From Artemia franciscana (Eukaryota; Arthropoda; Branchiopoda; Anostraca; Artemiidae), in contig NC_088867.1 in the NCBI RefSeq assembly GCF_032884065.1, positions 28,205,507-28,269,506 on the forward strand: a DNA stretch of 64,000 nucleotides, read 5' to 3'. Every line of letters begins with the position of its first letter. Positions within the stretch are counted from its first letter, which is position 1. Shown here one piece after another: positions 1 to 64,000 of the stretch. The position numbers and the translations under genes are program-made. The notes below the pieces were generated by a model that saw nothing but the letters and a program-made list of their open reading frames with translations, ran no database searches and was not told the origin of the DNA.

Positions 1-2526
1 CTCCTAAGCATATCTTGTAATTAATTCTTTGATAATGAGCTTCGAAAACACAAATAAAGCAGTCAAATCCTAAACTCTAAACAAAAAGAAGATGTGAGCC
101 TGGGGTCTATACGAAATTGTGCCATAAAATTTACAACAAAGTTGGTTGGGCCATCTCCATAATTGGTATACTTTTGGCTCATTATGTCCTTATGACTGAA
201 TGTAGAAACAAACATTTAAGTTAGGTTTTCATTGGATCCAACGAAGTTTTACATACAACTCTATCAAATTTTGAACTTGGTAATTTTCGCAGTAAATTGG
301 GCATGTCTTCTAGCTCTAGTCTATTTTACTTGTGAAGCGTTTATTACCTCCATTTTTCAACAATGAATTCCTTGTTTTGCAACTTGGATTACATATATAC
401 GAAAAACAGACAATTTTTTAATCGTTGTTTTTTATTTGCTACTCTGTTTCCTTCATGATGGTTCCGTACCCACAATTTCCCAGTCCTCACATTTGCCTTG
501 TATTTAATGTGCCAGAGTATTTATGTGTACAATAGATAAATGTGCATGACCTGTATATTCAAGTTTTGATTCCCATTTAAGAAATTTAGCACCTTGAGCT
601 CGACTTTACCGTATTGAAGTAAATTTTTTTCATTTATGGAAGTCGAAAAATTTGATTTATATTGAATAAGCAAGTTTGTAGAACAATAGATCAAATGGCT
701 TAAGTGTAGTAACATTTGCACAAATTAGTACAAATGTCACAAGATTGTGTCATTTCTTTGAGAACATAGTAATAAGTAGTTAAAATCTAGCTTTGGATAT
801 TAGGCGCCGAAAGGGACAAGAACTTAGTCAACGACTTATAGGCCCATACCACATTTGGGGTACCTAATAATATTTATCAAAATTTTCGATAAAATTAGCA
901 AAAAAAAACCAAAGAAATAAAAAACAACTAATGCTTTAGTTACTACCCTATAACGGTGCTTACTACTCTCAGTAAACTACTTGAAAAAATTCTTCGACTG
1001 GAGTAAATTAAATACTGAACAACTGCAATTTATTTTTGGAATAGAATACTTAGAGGAGTGGAATACTTAGTACTGGGTAGAGTGATTTCTAGAACAGAAA
1101 TTTTTTTTTTATCTTTAAATATTTTTAGTGTTAATATTACTTGAAATTTTTGGAAATTGGCACTAAACCCTCTGTGTCGCAGTTTTGTTGTTTTGGTATT
1201 TTCATATGTGTATTTCTATAAAAGCCTCAGCAATTGTGAACACCGATCCAGATAAGTTGGACACAGGCCTAAGGTAAGGCTCGATATTAACCCTATTTTT
1301 CTTCATTTATCAAGACTAAAGCATATTCGAGGCAGTCTTTCTATTGATAGTTATGATTTTGGGCTAATACCCTATATTAACGCCTTGTAACCGATAAGCC
1401 ATAATTTTTTTATACAATAATCTAACTTCAATGACATCACTTCCTTGATCTTTGAGGGAATGTACAAAAACCCAGCTTTTAGTGTACTATTTACAGTGCT
1501 CGTCTGATCTGATTATGCCTTATATTATAATAATAATAATAATTTATTCCAGAAAAAGCCCGTGGGCCATAGGAAATTTACATAACAAACAATAAATTAA
1601 CTAAAATAAATTAATACTATTTAAGAAAACGCTCAGGATGTAACGCTGCAATCCTGACAAACCTTGCTATCCTTTTCATACTCAGGAAATTTGTCTCTTT
1701 CATTCTATTTACCATCCATATCTCATTCAATTTTTCTTCGCCATACATCTCTCGCCTCCATTCATTCTATTCGACACATTCACACAAAACATGTATTAAA
1801 CTTTCACCCTGAGATCCACACATAGGACAAGCAATAGATTCTACCTTCTCCCCTTTTCTCCCTTGATACTTTCTTTTCTCACCAATCAAAATTCCATTTC
1901 CCCTCCGATCCAAATAAGCCTACAAATCTTCTCTACTTATTTTAAATGACTTATTTTCTCTTGACTTATTATCTCTACTTACTTAATTATATTTTAGTTG
2001 AAGAAACCAAGATTTATCGGAAACGATATTAAAGGCTTAATTATGGTTCAGATTTTAGAAGAATATGAGCACTCGTTATAGATCAAGCTGTGCGTAACTT
2101 ACATAAGAATGCAAACCTCGTGGCGCACAGTTACAACAGGCTTGTAATGGCTATATTAGATATAGCAGTGCAGCAACACGTCTTCCAAGTATCTTCTTGG
2201 TTGAGAGCACCAGATAACAGAAAGTCACGTCGGTTTTTGGCACGCACATTAAGTTTCTGTTGTGTTTAAGTACAAACAAAAGAGAAACTGCTCTTTTGTC
2301 TTAGTTTGATGTTCCTGATCCTACAGAAGGTACAATTACGCAGGAGACACCTATTTAAAAGGAAGCGTATGGAAAACCTAGCAAATTTTTTTCTTATAGG
2401 TTTTTATGGAAGAGGGTTGAATGTTTATATTCCCAAGTAAGTGCCATACAGTTTTTCTCTTCCTCTATTGAGCTCACAGTTTTTGTAAAGTGGACTTCAA
2501 TAAATTGAAATATCAAGCCAACTTAC
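1..2526. other. Pinin intron 8 (partial) with one LINE fragment
   Basis: This stretch lies downstream (minus strand) of pinin exon 8, whose splice donor is at 2526-2521, so it is intron. The next exon must supply two bases to finish a G-starting codon; I found no convincing candidate. The only recognisable content is a LINE 3' fragment at 1531-1925. The rest is AT-rich sequence in which I see no gene. Confidence 0.6.
1531..1925 (-). mobile_element. LINE (non-LTR retrotransposon) 3' fragment
   Basis: Read on the minus strand, the segment encodes the C-terminal end of a non-LTR reverse transcriptase protein. It includes a CCHC knuckle reading CPMCGSQGESLIHVLCEC, one in-frame stop (TAG) just after it, and an ending in HPERFLK-stop. 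It is followed by the motif gcccacgggctttttctgg and an (ATT)n tail at about 1530-1551, a typical LINE 3' end. The nuclease and polymerase domains are absent, so this is a 5'-truncated dead copy. The clade is not determined. Confidence 0.7.
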
Positions 2527-41625
<39,099 letters not shown>

Positions 41626-42039
41626 ATTAATATCTGAATTTAATCCTAGGCTACTATTCTTTTTTCCTAACAACCAGGTTGCTGTTGTAGCTAGAGTGAA
41701 AAAACGCCATCTTCTTCTTGTTCTTCTTGTTGATTGGTTTTCTGGAGACGCAAGTGCATAATCTCCATAAAAACGTCATCTATTGTAATGTTTGTATTTG
41801 TCTATCAGGGTAAATTAAAATCTTCCTCTTTATTTTCGCAGATTCCAGGATCAGCTGAACCCCAGCGACCGATAAATATTATCTGCAAATCAGACCCCAA
41901 GAAGGTTTTGTACCGTATTTGCGTAAGTTACGTCAAATTTTTCAGTTCTCTTTGGTGTTTGACCAGTGAACAACTAATTGAATTTAGGCCGGATTAAATC
42001 TGTATTTGTTCGGAATAAATAACGAGTGAAATTCTTTTG
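41626..42039. promoter_or_regulatory. Upstream region of pinin (5' UTR/promoter)
   Basis: This is the sequence immediately upstream of the pinin ATG on the minus strand. It contains an in-frame stop at about 41780 and purine/pyrimidine-rich stretches. No TATA box or other defined element is visible; the call rests on position only. Confidence 0.3.
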
Positions 42040-42357
42040 AACTTGTAATTGAAACTTGTTAGATAAATTTACAAACTTATATGTGATTACGGTTTAAGGA
42101 TTATTTGTGAATTGTAACTGTGAGTTAGTATTCAGCATTACTATCACCTGAGTCATGTATTGAAATATTTGGATTACTTGCAAATAGCTGAATTACTTGT
42201 CCCACTCAAAGATAAGATATTATTTATTCTTATTGCATTCATTCAGCCAGCGCAAATCACTTCATAATTGTGCTTATTGAGAACTTCTCTGTGGATATAC
42301 CTTTTTTGCTTATTTGTTTTTGGAATGATACCAAGTCGTGAGCAAAATTTGCTTACC

Positions 42358-43470
42358 ATGGACAATTGGAACACCAATCCGCTTTATTATTGCCCAGTTT
42401 TGAACTTTGCTCAATACAATCTCGATGAGGGGTTGTATCATCAGTCGTTTGTGAAATACGCTAGTAATTTTTTCCCGTATTAAGACGTTCTTGGTGCTAA
42501 GAAACTTTTATATAGCAATTGCTTCCCAAATGAGCATATACCTCGTCGTTCAGGACCCAGTGCTAAGAATAGTTGATTGTCGGAGATTATCGCTACTCTT
42601 TCTCGCTGTTCTGCAGAAAATTTTGATATTCCAGAGCTCATGATCAAATCCCCCTCTGAAGTCCCCAGCATTCTGGCGTCAGCTTATTCTATCCTTACCG
42701 CCAAAGTCAACCAGTACCTGGATCAGCTAAAATCGCCTGCTCGCCTCAATAGTCCAGCAACGTCTATAAATAGCTCTTTGGTCTCGGATAGTAAGGGTAC
42801 CAATCGCAAACCCTCGTACGCTGTCGCTCTTAAATATCCACCTCCAGAAATAAGAAACCCCATTTCTCGCAAGGAAAAGCTTGATTCTTTTGCCGGTCAT
42901 GACGGAATTATGTTGGTAAAGTCCGATCCGGTAAGGAAAAGATGGGTTTTTGTCAAGCGGGATAAAGTTTCCACCAATTCTCTTGCGGCATCTTCTGTTG
43001 CAAGCTATCCAAATATTCTTGCTAAAGTGATCGATCGCAAACCTCTTAAAGCAATCAAAAGACTTCTGAATAGTGTTTCTAGCAGTATTCTCATCTCTGC
43101 AATTCCTGGTCTTGTTGACGCCACCCAGATTGGCTTTTCTCATACATTCCGTTTAGAGTTCCTTGATTCCGCTGCACTAAAATCTGCCATCGCTACAGGT
43201 CTGTACTTGAGTTATGAGTCTTTTAAAATATGGAAATACAAAGAACGGCCCAGACGGTGTCTTAGATGCCAAAGTATCCATCATTCGTTAGCTCACTGCC
43301 CATGTGCCCCGAATGAGATGAAGTGTTCTAAATTTTCTGGATGTCATTCCAAAACTAAAAACAATCCTTGCTTAGAGGCTCCGAAATGTGCCAACTGAGG
43401 CGAAGCTCATGTTTCCTATTGTATGAATTGCCCCGTGATCAAACGCGCTCTGAACTCTGCTCCAAAATGA
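42358..43470 (+). pseudogene. Family C ORF1 (gag-like, zinc knuckles)
   Basis: One reading frame begins MDNWNTNPLYYCPVLNFAQY and is interrupted by stops at 42481-42483 and 42574-42576. It is then open from 42577 to a TGA at 43396-43398. The C-terminal part has CCHC knuckles: CLRCQSIHHSLAHC (about residue 228 of the long frame), CSKFSGCHSKTKNNPC and a third, KCAN-TGA-GEAHVSYC, where the stop falls exactly at a knuckle cysteine. It presumably was the RNA-binding protein of the element. Confidence 0.75.
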
Positions 43471-43489
43471 ACCAAGCCACTATTTTAAG

Positions 43490-46041
43490 TTTTGCTTCTC
43501 TCAATATTAATGGCAAAAAAAAGACTTATTAATTAATGGATATTAGTCCATGATATAGTGTTCTTGCAAGAACATCTTCTGACCAAATCAAAACTTTCTA
43601 GCCTAAAGTCATCTTCTGTCCACCATTTTTTTTTTGCAAGAGGCCAAGAAAACTAGAAGCCGCCTTTCCGGTGGTCTAGCAATTTTCTTCCATTCCCCAT
43701 CAAAGCCCTCTGTGATTCATTGTGATGATAACATCTTAGTGATTCAATGTGACAATGACAATACCACCTTTATAAACGTTTACTTACCTTGCGATAGACG
43801 CTCTCTAGCATCGTTCACATCTTTCGCTAAATGTTGTTCCAGTTTTAAAGTATCTACTCGAAAGTCTACGTTTGAAAGACCTTAATTGGGTTATAGCTAG
43901 TGACCTTAACTGTGACATTCTTGGTACCTCCGATAGGTCAATCTTCTTGCTAGAATCACTTCCTAGCAGATATCACGTTGCAGATAAGAGCCTCCCATTC
44001 ATGTATATTCATAACAGAGGCTGTGCAAAATCGAACCTGGATCATGTGATCACTTCTAGTTCCAGCTTATTATCATCGATTGTCAGGGCAAACAAAGTGA
44101 AGATTGATGACGGTCACCTTATTCTTAGCTGTAATTTGTGGGATCGTGATAATGTCCCCTATAACTTGCTACGCTAACTGCTTTACTGTCGACCATAAAA
44201 GTACCATATCACCTGCTGTAAACTTCAGTTTCCTCGCCTTCAAGTGGAGTTGACCTAAATTGTTATTATTATCAAATTGTTCCTTAAATTTGCTTCCAAA
44301 GCTGCAGTACCTGTAGATAAAGTTCGGATTGGTACAAGAAAGCCTAATTGGAAGGTTGATCCCGAAGAAAAACATGCTAAGTAAAAAGCCAAATTTAGGC
44401 TAAGTATTTGGATATCATGTGACCAACCATCGTTCGGAGCTGTGTTCTCTGTGAAACAAAAGTGTAAACTTGAATATAAGGCCAGTTTGAAGAGAGCATA
44501 CTGGAATGCATGGCCAGGCCCCACTAATAAGGCCTCCTGGAATAAGGTTATTAATAGTGAGAAATGTTCTACATCTGCCCTATCTTGTCTCCAGCTACCT
44601 AATTTTGTTGATCATTATAAGTGTGTGTTCAGTGTATTTAATATTTTTCTTCAGTCTTTTTATTATAAGTTGCTTAAACCGCTATCACCATACCGTCTCC
44701 TGCAGGCTCACGTCCAGCCTGTAGCAATATCTAAAATTCGCCGGGCTTTAAGAAAAATTAAGCGTTCAAATAGCCTTGATGGCGACGGCCTTTCTTACCG
44801 ATTTTTTGCTTGTGATTGTCCTGCTCTACTTAACCATCTACATATATTTTTCCAGTCTTGCTTAGCGCAGTCGTTCATTCCTGATTGTTTCCTTTATGGC
44901 CGTGTAACGTCCATTCAAAAGCGAGGCAAGGACCCCACGTCATGTGTAAATTATCGTCCTATTACACTATCGTGTTTTTTAAGTAAGTTGCTTGAACATT
45001 TATTACTACCAGAAATTGAGTCAAATTGTGATTTTAAGCCTTTTCCAGTTTGGTTTTCGGAAAGTTTCGGTTGCTACCATGTACATCATGTTTTAAGCCG
45101 ACTCGTGAAAGATACCGTAAAAACTAAAATGTCTCTATACTGTCTTACTGTTGACATTTCTGGGGCCTCCGACAATATTGTGCACTCTCAGGCTCCATTT
45201 TCCTTTGCGTCTTCAGGTGTTAATCCTTCTGAACTATGTTTATTGTCTTCTTGGTAGTCAAAGTCTAACATTCAAATTACTTGGAATGGCCAAATATCTG
45301 ACCCGGTAAAAATTAATAAGGGAGTTTGGCAAGGTCCTGTATTGACTCCTATCATATTTAAATGTGTGCTTGCATCGTGCCTGCGTCCCCTTAAAAGTTC
45401 TGTTTTTTATGATAATATTGGTTTGCCTTCTGTTGCATATGCAAACGACGTTCTTCTTGTTCCCCGTTTCGCCGTGGATTGCTTTCCAATTTTACTATTT
45501 TAACCAATGAACTATGTAAGATTGGACTGTCAGTTAGTGTGTCTAAATGCAAGTTTATTTGTTTTAATAGCCCTTATGCGGTCGCTCCATTCGTTGCTGG
45601 GACTGCAGTTCTGCCATGCTCTTCATTAGTTAGTTGGCTTGGTCTCTGTTTCAGCCCAACACTTTCCACAACCTGTTCATCCCTAGTGAAACAAGCTGTG
45701 AAAAACCTACGCATCGCTTACGGAAAAATATCCCCAAAGAAAGCCATTACAACCGCAACGGTTTGTGCATGATTTATAACGCTTATTTTGCCCCTGTGCT
45801 TTTGTTTTATCAGGCATGGCTCATCTGTTTCGTAAGAAAGATTACCATGCTCTACGTGTGGCTTATTACAGATATTGCAAATTCCTCCTCTGGCTTCCTA
45901 GATGGCACCGAAATAAAAAAAAATAATTGCTCGATTTGGTTTAATAGATCTGCCTTCTCGGATTCGGTCTTCCAGCGATGATTTATGTAAAAAGACTATC
46001 AACTTTATTCACGTTTACAACCCTCTGCAGCCTTTTTTCCA
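43490..46041 (+). pseudogene. Family C ORF2 (endonuclease and reverse transcriptase)
   Basis: Fragments in shifting frames: the endonuclease part has FASLNINGKK, INVYLPCDRR, WVIASDLNCDIL, SNLDHVITS and DDGHLIL. The reverse transcriptase has SLDGDGLSYRFF, VNYRPITLSCFLSKLLEHLL, VWQGPVLTPIIF and VAYANDVLLV. The last has Asn in place of the second-to-last catalytic Asp (YADD expected). There are at least four disruptions. Not functional. Confidence 0.75.
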
Positions 46042-46192
46042 TATTGATACTGGTTAATTAGTCCATGTTGTCTTTTGTTAGTTTGAATTTTTTTTCTTCG
46101 CTGTTTATAATTTTATTTATTTATAATACTCTGTACTTTGTGTTTTTTCATACTTTTACAGGTACTACAGTTCATTCATTCATTCATTCATA

Positions 46193-46675
46193 TTACCCTT
46201 GCATCTCTGATTAACGCCACGTTGACAAAGGCGATGCAGTAGAGTCTAACTGCCCTTAGGCAATCAGCTTACACATCCAAAGTGAATCACTGTTTTGCTT
46301 CAAGTCTCTCATTAGATGAGTTTTGCGATGAGATATTTCGCTTTAAATTGGAAGTGCTGAGAGATAATTTGATTAAACTATGTATTGATCTTTCTACTTT
46401 CTATATTTGTTATAAGGCTCTTTTTACATTATATATTGCATAAGAATGCGCTTGAATGTTTGATTGGTGTTCTTGAGAGAGATCAGCCTGAATATGGGAC
46501 AAGGAATTCGTCATTAACTAGAAAGCCTGTTGGGTCTACAAGATCAGCACTTTCAGCTTGCCATGTTTTTTCTTCTAGATGGGAGTCCCTTCCTAATAAT
46601 ATAATTCAAGAGAAAGATAGGCTGGCTTTCCGTATGTCCCTTAGGCACCATTTTCTGTGTTTATGATTTAGTTTA
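46193..46675 (+). mobile_element. LINE 3' fragment (family D)
   Basis: The open frame 46385-46666 ends YGTRNSSLTRKPVGSTRSAL and SSRWESLPNNIIQEKDRLAF, the TRN and W..LP..I block that closes CR1/Jockey-like LINE proteins, with stops upstream. It sits directly after the (attc)n tail of family C. Confidence 0.55.
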
Positions 46676-46853
46676 AATAGAAAGAGTATGGATACAGCAT
46701 AGAATAGTATAGTACAGGGTCTCAACTAATGATTTCTAATTTACTTGTTTTTCTTTTTCTTTTTGATATTTTTATGAGACACATTGATAAGTAATTTGTT
46801 TTGTAGTTCGAAAAAAGGCTGCACAAGCCATATGGCTTAGTGACAGATATTTC

Positions 46854-47890
<1,037 letters not shown>

Positions 47891-48196
47891 GCTATTTATT
47901 CCCAAAGGCAAAGTTACTGTTTTTTTTTACTGTTATAAACAAAATAGCTATTGCAAAATTGTGATCAGATTTATTTAGGGGAGGGGAGCTACACAGGACG
48001 TGGAAGGGGCCCGATGCTTTCCAATCATTTCTAATATATTAAAGGATATTTCAACTTTCGATTCTTTATCAAATGAACATTCCCTCGAGGTTTTTAAAAT
48101 AATTCCTTCCATACGAAGTGGCCTTGTAAAAAAAAGTTTTCACAGAATTCTTGTGGCTTAAACAGTTTCTCGGCGCGAAAAATTCAAATTTTAGAA
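47891..48196 (+). promoter_or_regulatory. GFUS upstream region (5' UTR/promoter)
   Basis: The non-repetitive interval between the Naiad fragment and the GFUS ATG. A small GC island (cggcgcg) lies just before the start codon. No TATA box was identified; the call rests on position. Confidence 0.3.
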
Positions 48197-62783
<14,587 letters not shown>

Positions 62784-62883
62784 TATTTCTTTGTTTTATT
62801 TTTGTACTGGGAGAATTAAAGTTGTTTTGCTGTTGGTATATGTGTGAATATTTTTTTGTTAAAGGACCATATCTTACAGTTAA

Positions 62884-62889
62884 AATAAA
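62884..62889 (+). promoter_or_regulatory. GFUS polyadenylation signal AATAAA
   Basis: Canonical hexamer about 100 bases after the GFUS stop codon. A weaker ATTAAA variant lies near 62814. The site of cleavage is not visible. Confidence 0.65.
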
Positions 62890-62999
62890 TAGTAAATCAT
62901 TTATATTTGTTCTGCATAAGATACATCCACAACATTGTTCAAAAGAAGAAATACAATTTTACTTTTGGATTTATTAGCATAAACTTCCTATCCCTTTTG

Positions 63000-63915
63000 C
63001 TATGGATTATTTTGACGGAATCTATCCCAAAGAACACGGCAAAGGCATTGAAATAGTAAGGAATCAAATAGGAAAGTAAAAGTCTCCTAGACTTGGATTT
63101 TGTTGAGGATTTGAGCATCTTAGATAAAAACATTTGCAAAACGAATGATTTTTTGAAGATTTTGAGAGCTCAGAACTCAAGAATAGGTTGGAAAATAAAT
63201 GTTGAGAAGACTCATTCGCTTTTTCTTGGGAATAAGTGAAGGTGAAGAGGTGATGGTATCGAGAAGATCGATCAAGTGGATAGTTTCAATTGCCCAGGTA
63301 GTATTATTAGGAGGGAAAGTGGATGCAGTGAATATATTACAAGTAGAATAGCCAAGGCCTGTTTTTTTTTCTCATACAGTTGGAAAAGTTTGGAAGAATT
63401 GGAAGATAAATTCACGAGCCAAGATTAGAATAATGCAAGATACACTGATGACAGTGGTCAAGCATGATTCTGAAACATGGACGCTCCGAAAGACAGTGAA
63501 GGATTTATTCCAGAGGTAATTTTCTACAGGTCTTTTGGGTACAGACTGTTCCTATTTCAAATAGTAAGCTGTACAAAAATATGGTTCTATTCCACTTTTT
63601 GGGGCTGCAATGCAAGAAAGGTCGAGAGAGTTAGTACAAGTTCTACGGAAGAAAGATTACAGATTGCCAAAGATCGCCCTTTTTGGCCAACCATCTAGGG
63701 CCAAGCAAAAACCACGTCGTCCCCGGATCGGGTTGGAGGAGGTCGTAAGGAAGCGTTTAAGGGAGATTGAAACTTCTTGTGAGGTTGTAAGGAATGAGAA
63801 TTTAAACAGAATAGGATGCGGGAGAAGTGTGCATAGCTGTTTGGGTCTAAGGTTGCTTGGTGGTGCAGTGAGTTGTTAGTAATAGTAGCAGTTGTAGTTG
63901 CAGTACTTAGTATAA
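63000..63915 (+). mobile_element. RTE-like LINE, family B, 3' half
   Basis: Plus-strand frames read LLDLDFVEDLSILDKNICKT and SRIGWKINVEKTHSLFLG, then LPKIALFGQPSRAKQKPRRP and RIGCGRSVHSC, parallel to the copy at 22441-24310. The polymerase motif is FVED where YADD is expected, so it is dead. It ends gagttgttagtaatagtagcag. It lies just beyond the GFUS 3' end. Confidence 0.8.
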
Positions 63916-64000
63916 TTTGCGTGTGCTAAACATTTATGGGTTAAAAAAATTTATTCCGTTTTTTTTTTCTTATTTTGTAAGAGAAAGACCTCGAACCTAA
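63916..64000. other. Window end, nothing recognised
   Basis: AT-rich sequence after the LINE tail with no feature visible. Confidence 0.5.

Larger units (their letters stand above)
42040..46192 (+). mobile_element. Decayed two-ORF non-LTR retrotransposon (family C)
   Basis: ORF1 with zinc knuckles (42358 to about 43470) is followed by ORF2 with endonuclease and reverse transcriptase remnants (about 43490-46041) and a (attc)n tail at about 46172-46192. The two-ORF layout with CCHC knuckles in ORF1 fits the Jockey/I group. Multiple stops and frameshifts show it is dead. The 5' boundary is approximate. Confidence 0.75.

Noticed and set aside
2040..2300. Possible additional pinin exon on the minus strand
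   Set aside because: A short open stretch exists, but it has no convincing splice sites or similarity.

Overview
The window is eukaryotic genomic DNA: AT-rich, intron-containing, with long (TA)n arrays and dense transposable-element (TE) remnants. The two host genes have arthropod/animal orthologues. The mix of Penelope-like elements, RTE-type LINEs, Helitrons and hAT MITEs fits an arthropod, most plausibly a crustacean. A branchiopod such as Artemia is only a guess from repeat style and cannot be shown here.

Host genes. (1) Positions 41625 down to 2527, minus strand: eight exons of pinin (PNN), a nuclear splicing and exon-junction-associated protein. The eight exons join without a phase conflict into 378 codons and run off the left edge, so the 3' end of the gene is outside the window. 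The gene covers more than 39 kb because its introns are full of TEs. (2) Positions 48197-62783, plus strand: a complete six-exon gene for GDP-L-fucose synthase (GFUS; Gmer in flies), 320 codons, with every splice phase and all catalytic residues intact. It makes GDP-fucose from GDP-4-keto-6-deoxymannose. The two genes are divergent (head to head), and their 6.6-kb gap is filled by a decayed LINE, a (TA)n array and a Naiad fragment.

Layout. 1-2526: pinin intron sequence with a LINE 3' fragment. 2527-16500: pinin exons 8 to 4 with LINE scraps, (TA)n, a hAT MITE and an inverted-repeat element. 16540-24310: a tandem duplication of about 1.15 kb, its left copy split by an almost intact 3.4-kb RTE retrotransposon, followed by an older LINE. 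24396-29139: pinin exons 3 and 2, a LINE C-terminal scrap, a hAT MITE, Helitron ends and (TA)n. 29140-41530: pinin intron 1, with a perfect 113-bp palindrome carrying hammerhead-ribozyme-like cores, a second ribozyme-like copy, a LINE tail, two hAT-type transposase remnants and a nearly full-length Naiad-type Penelope-like element (N-terminal GIY-YIG nuclease, CxC, reverse transcriptase). 41531-41625: pinin exon 1. 42040-47890: decayed non-LTR element with a zinc-knuckle ORF1, a LINE tail, (TA)n and a Naiad 3' fragment. 48197-62783: GFUS, with a LINE, a complete non-autonomous Helitron, a tRNA-derived SINE with target-site duplication and Helentron-like repeats in its introns. 63000-63910: another LINE copy.

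No tRNA, rRNA or CRISPR was seen. The main interest lies in TE biology: the Naiad and its apparent microsatellite association, the ribozyme-bearing palindrome, and the insertion dated by its own empty-site duplicate.
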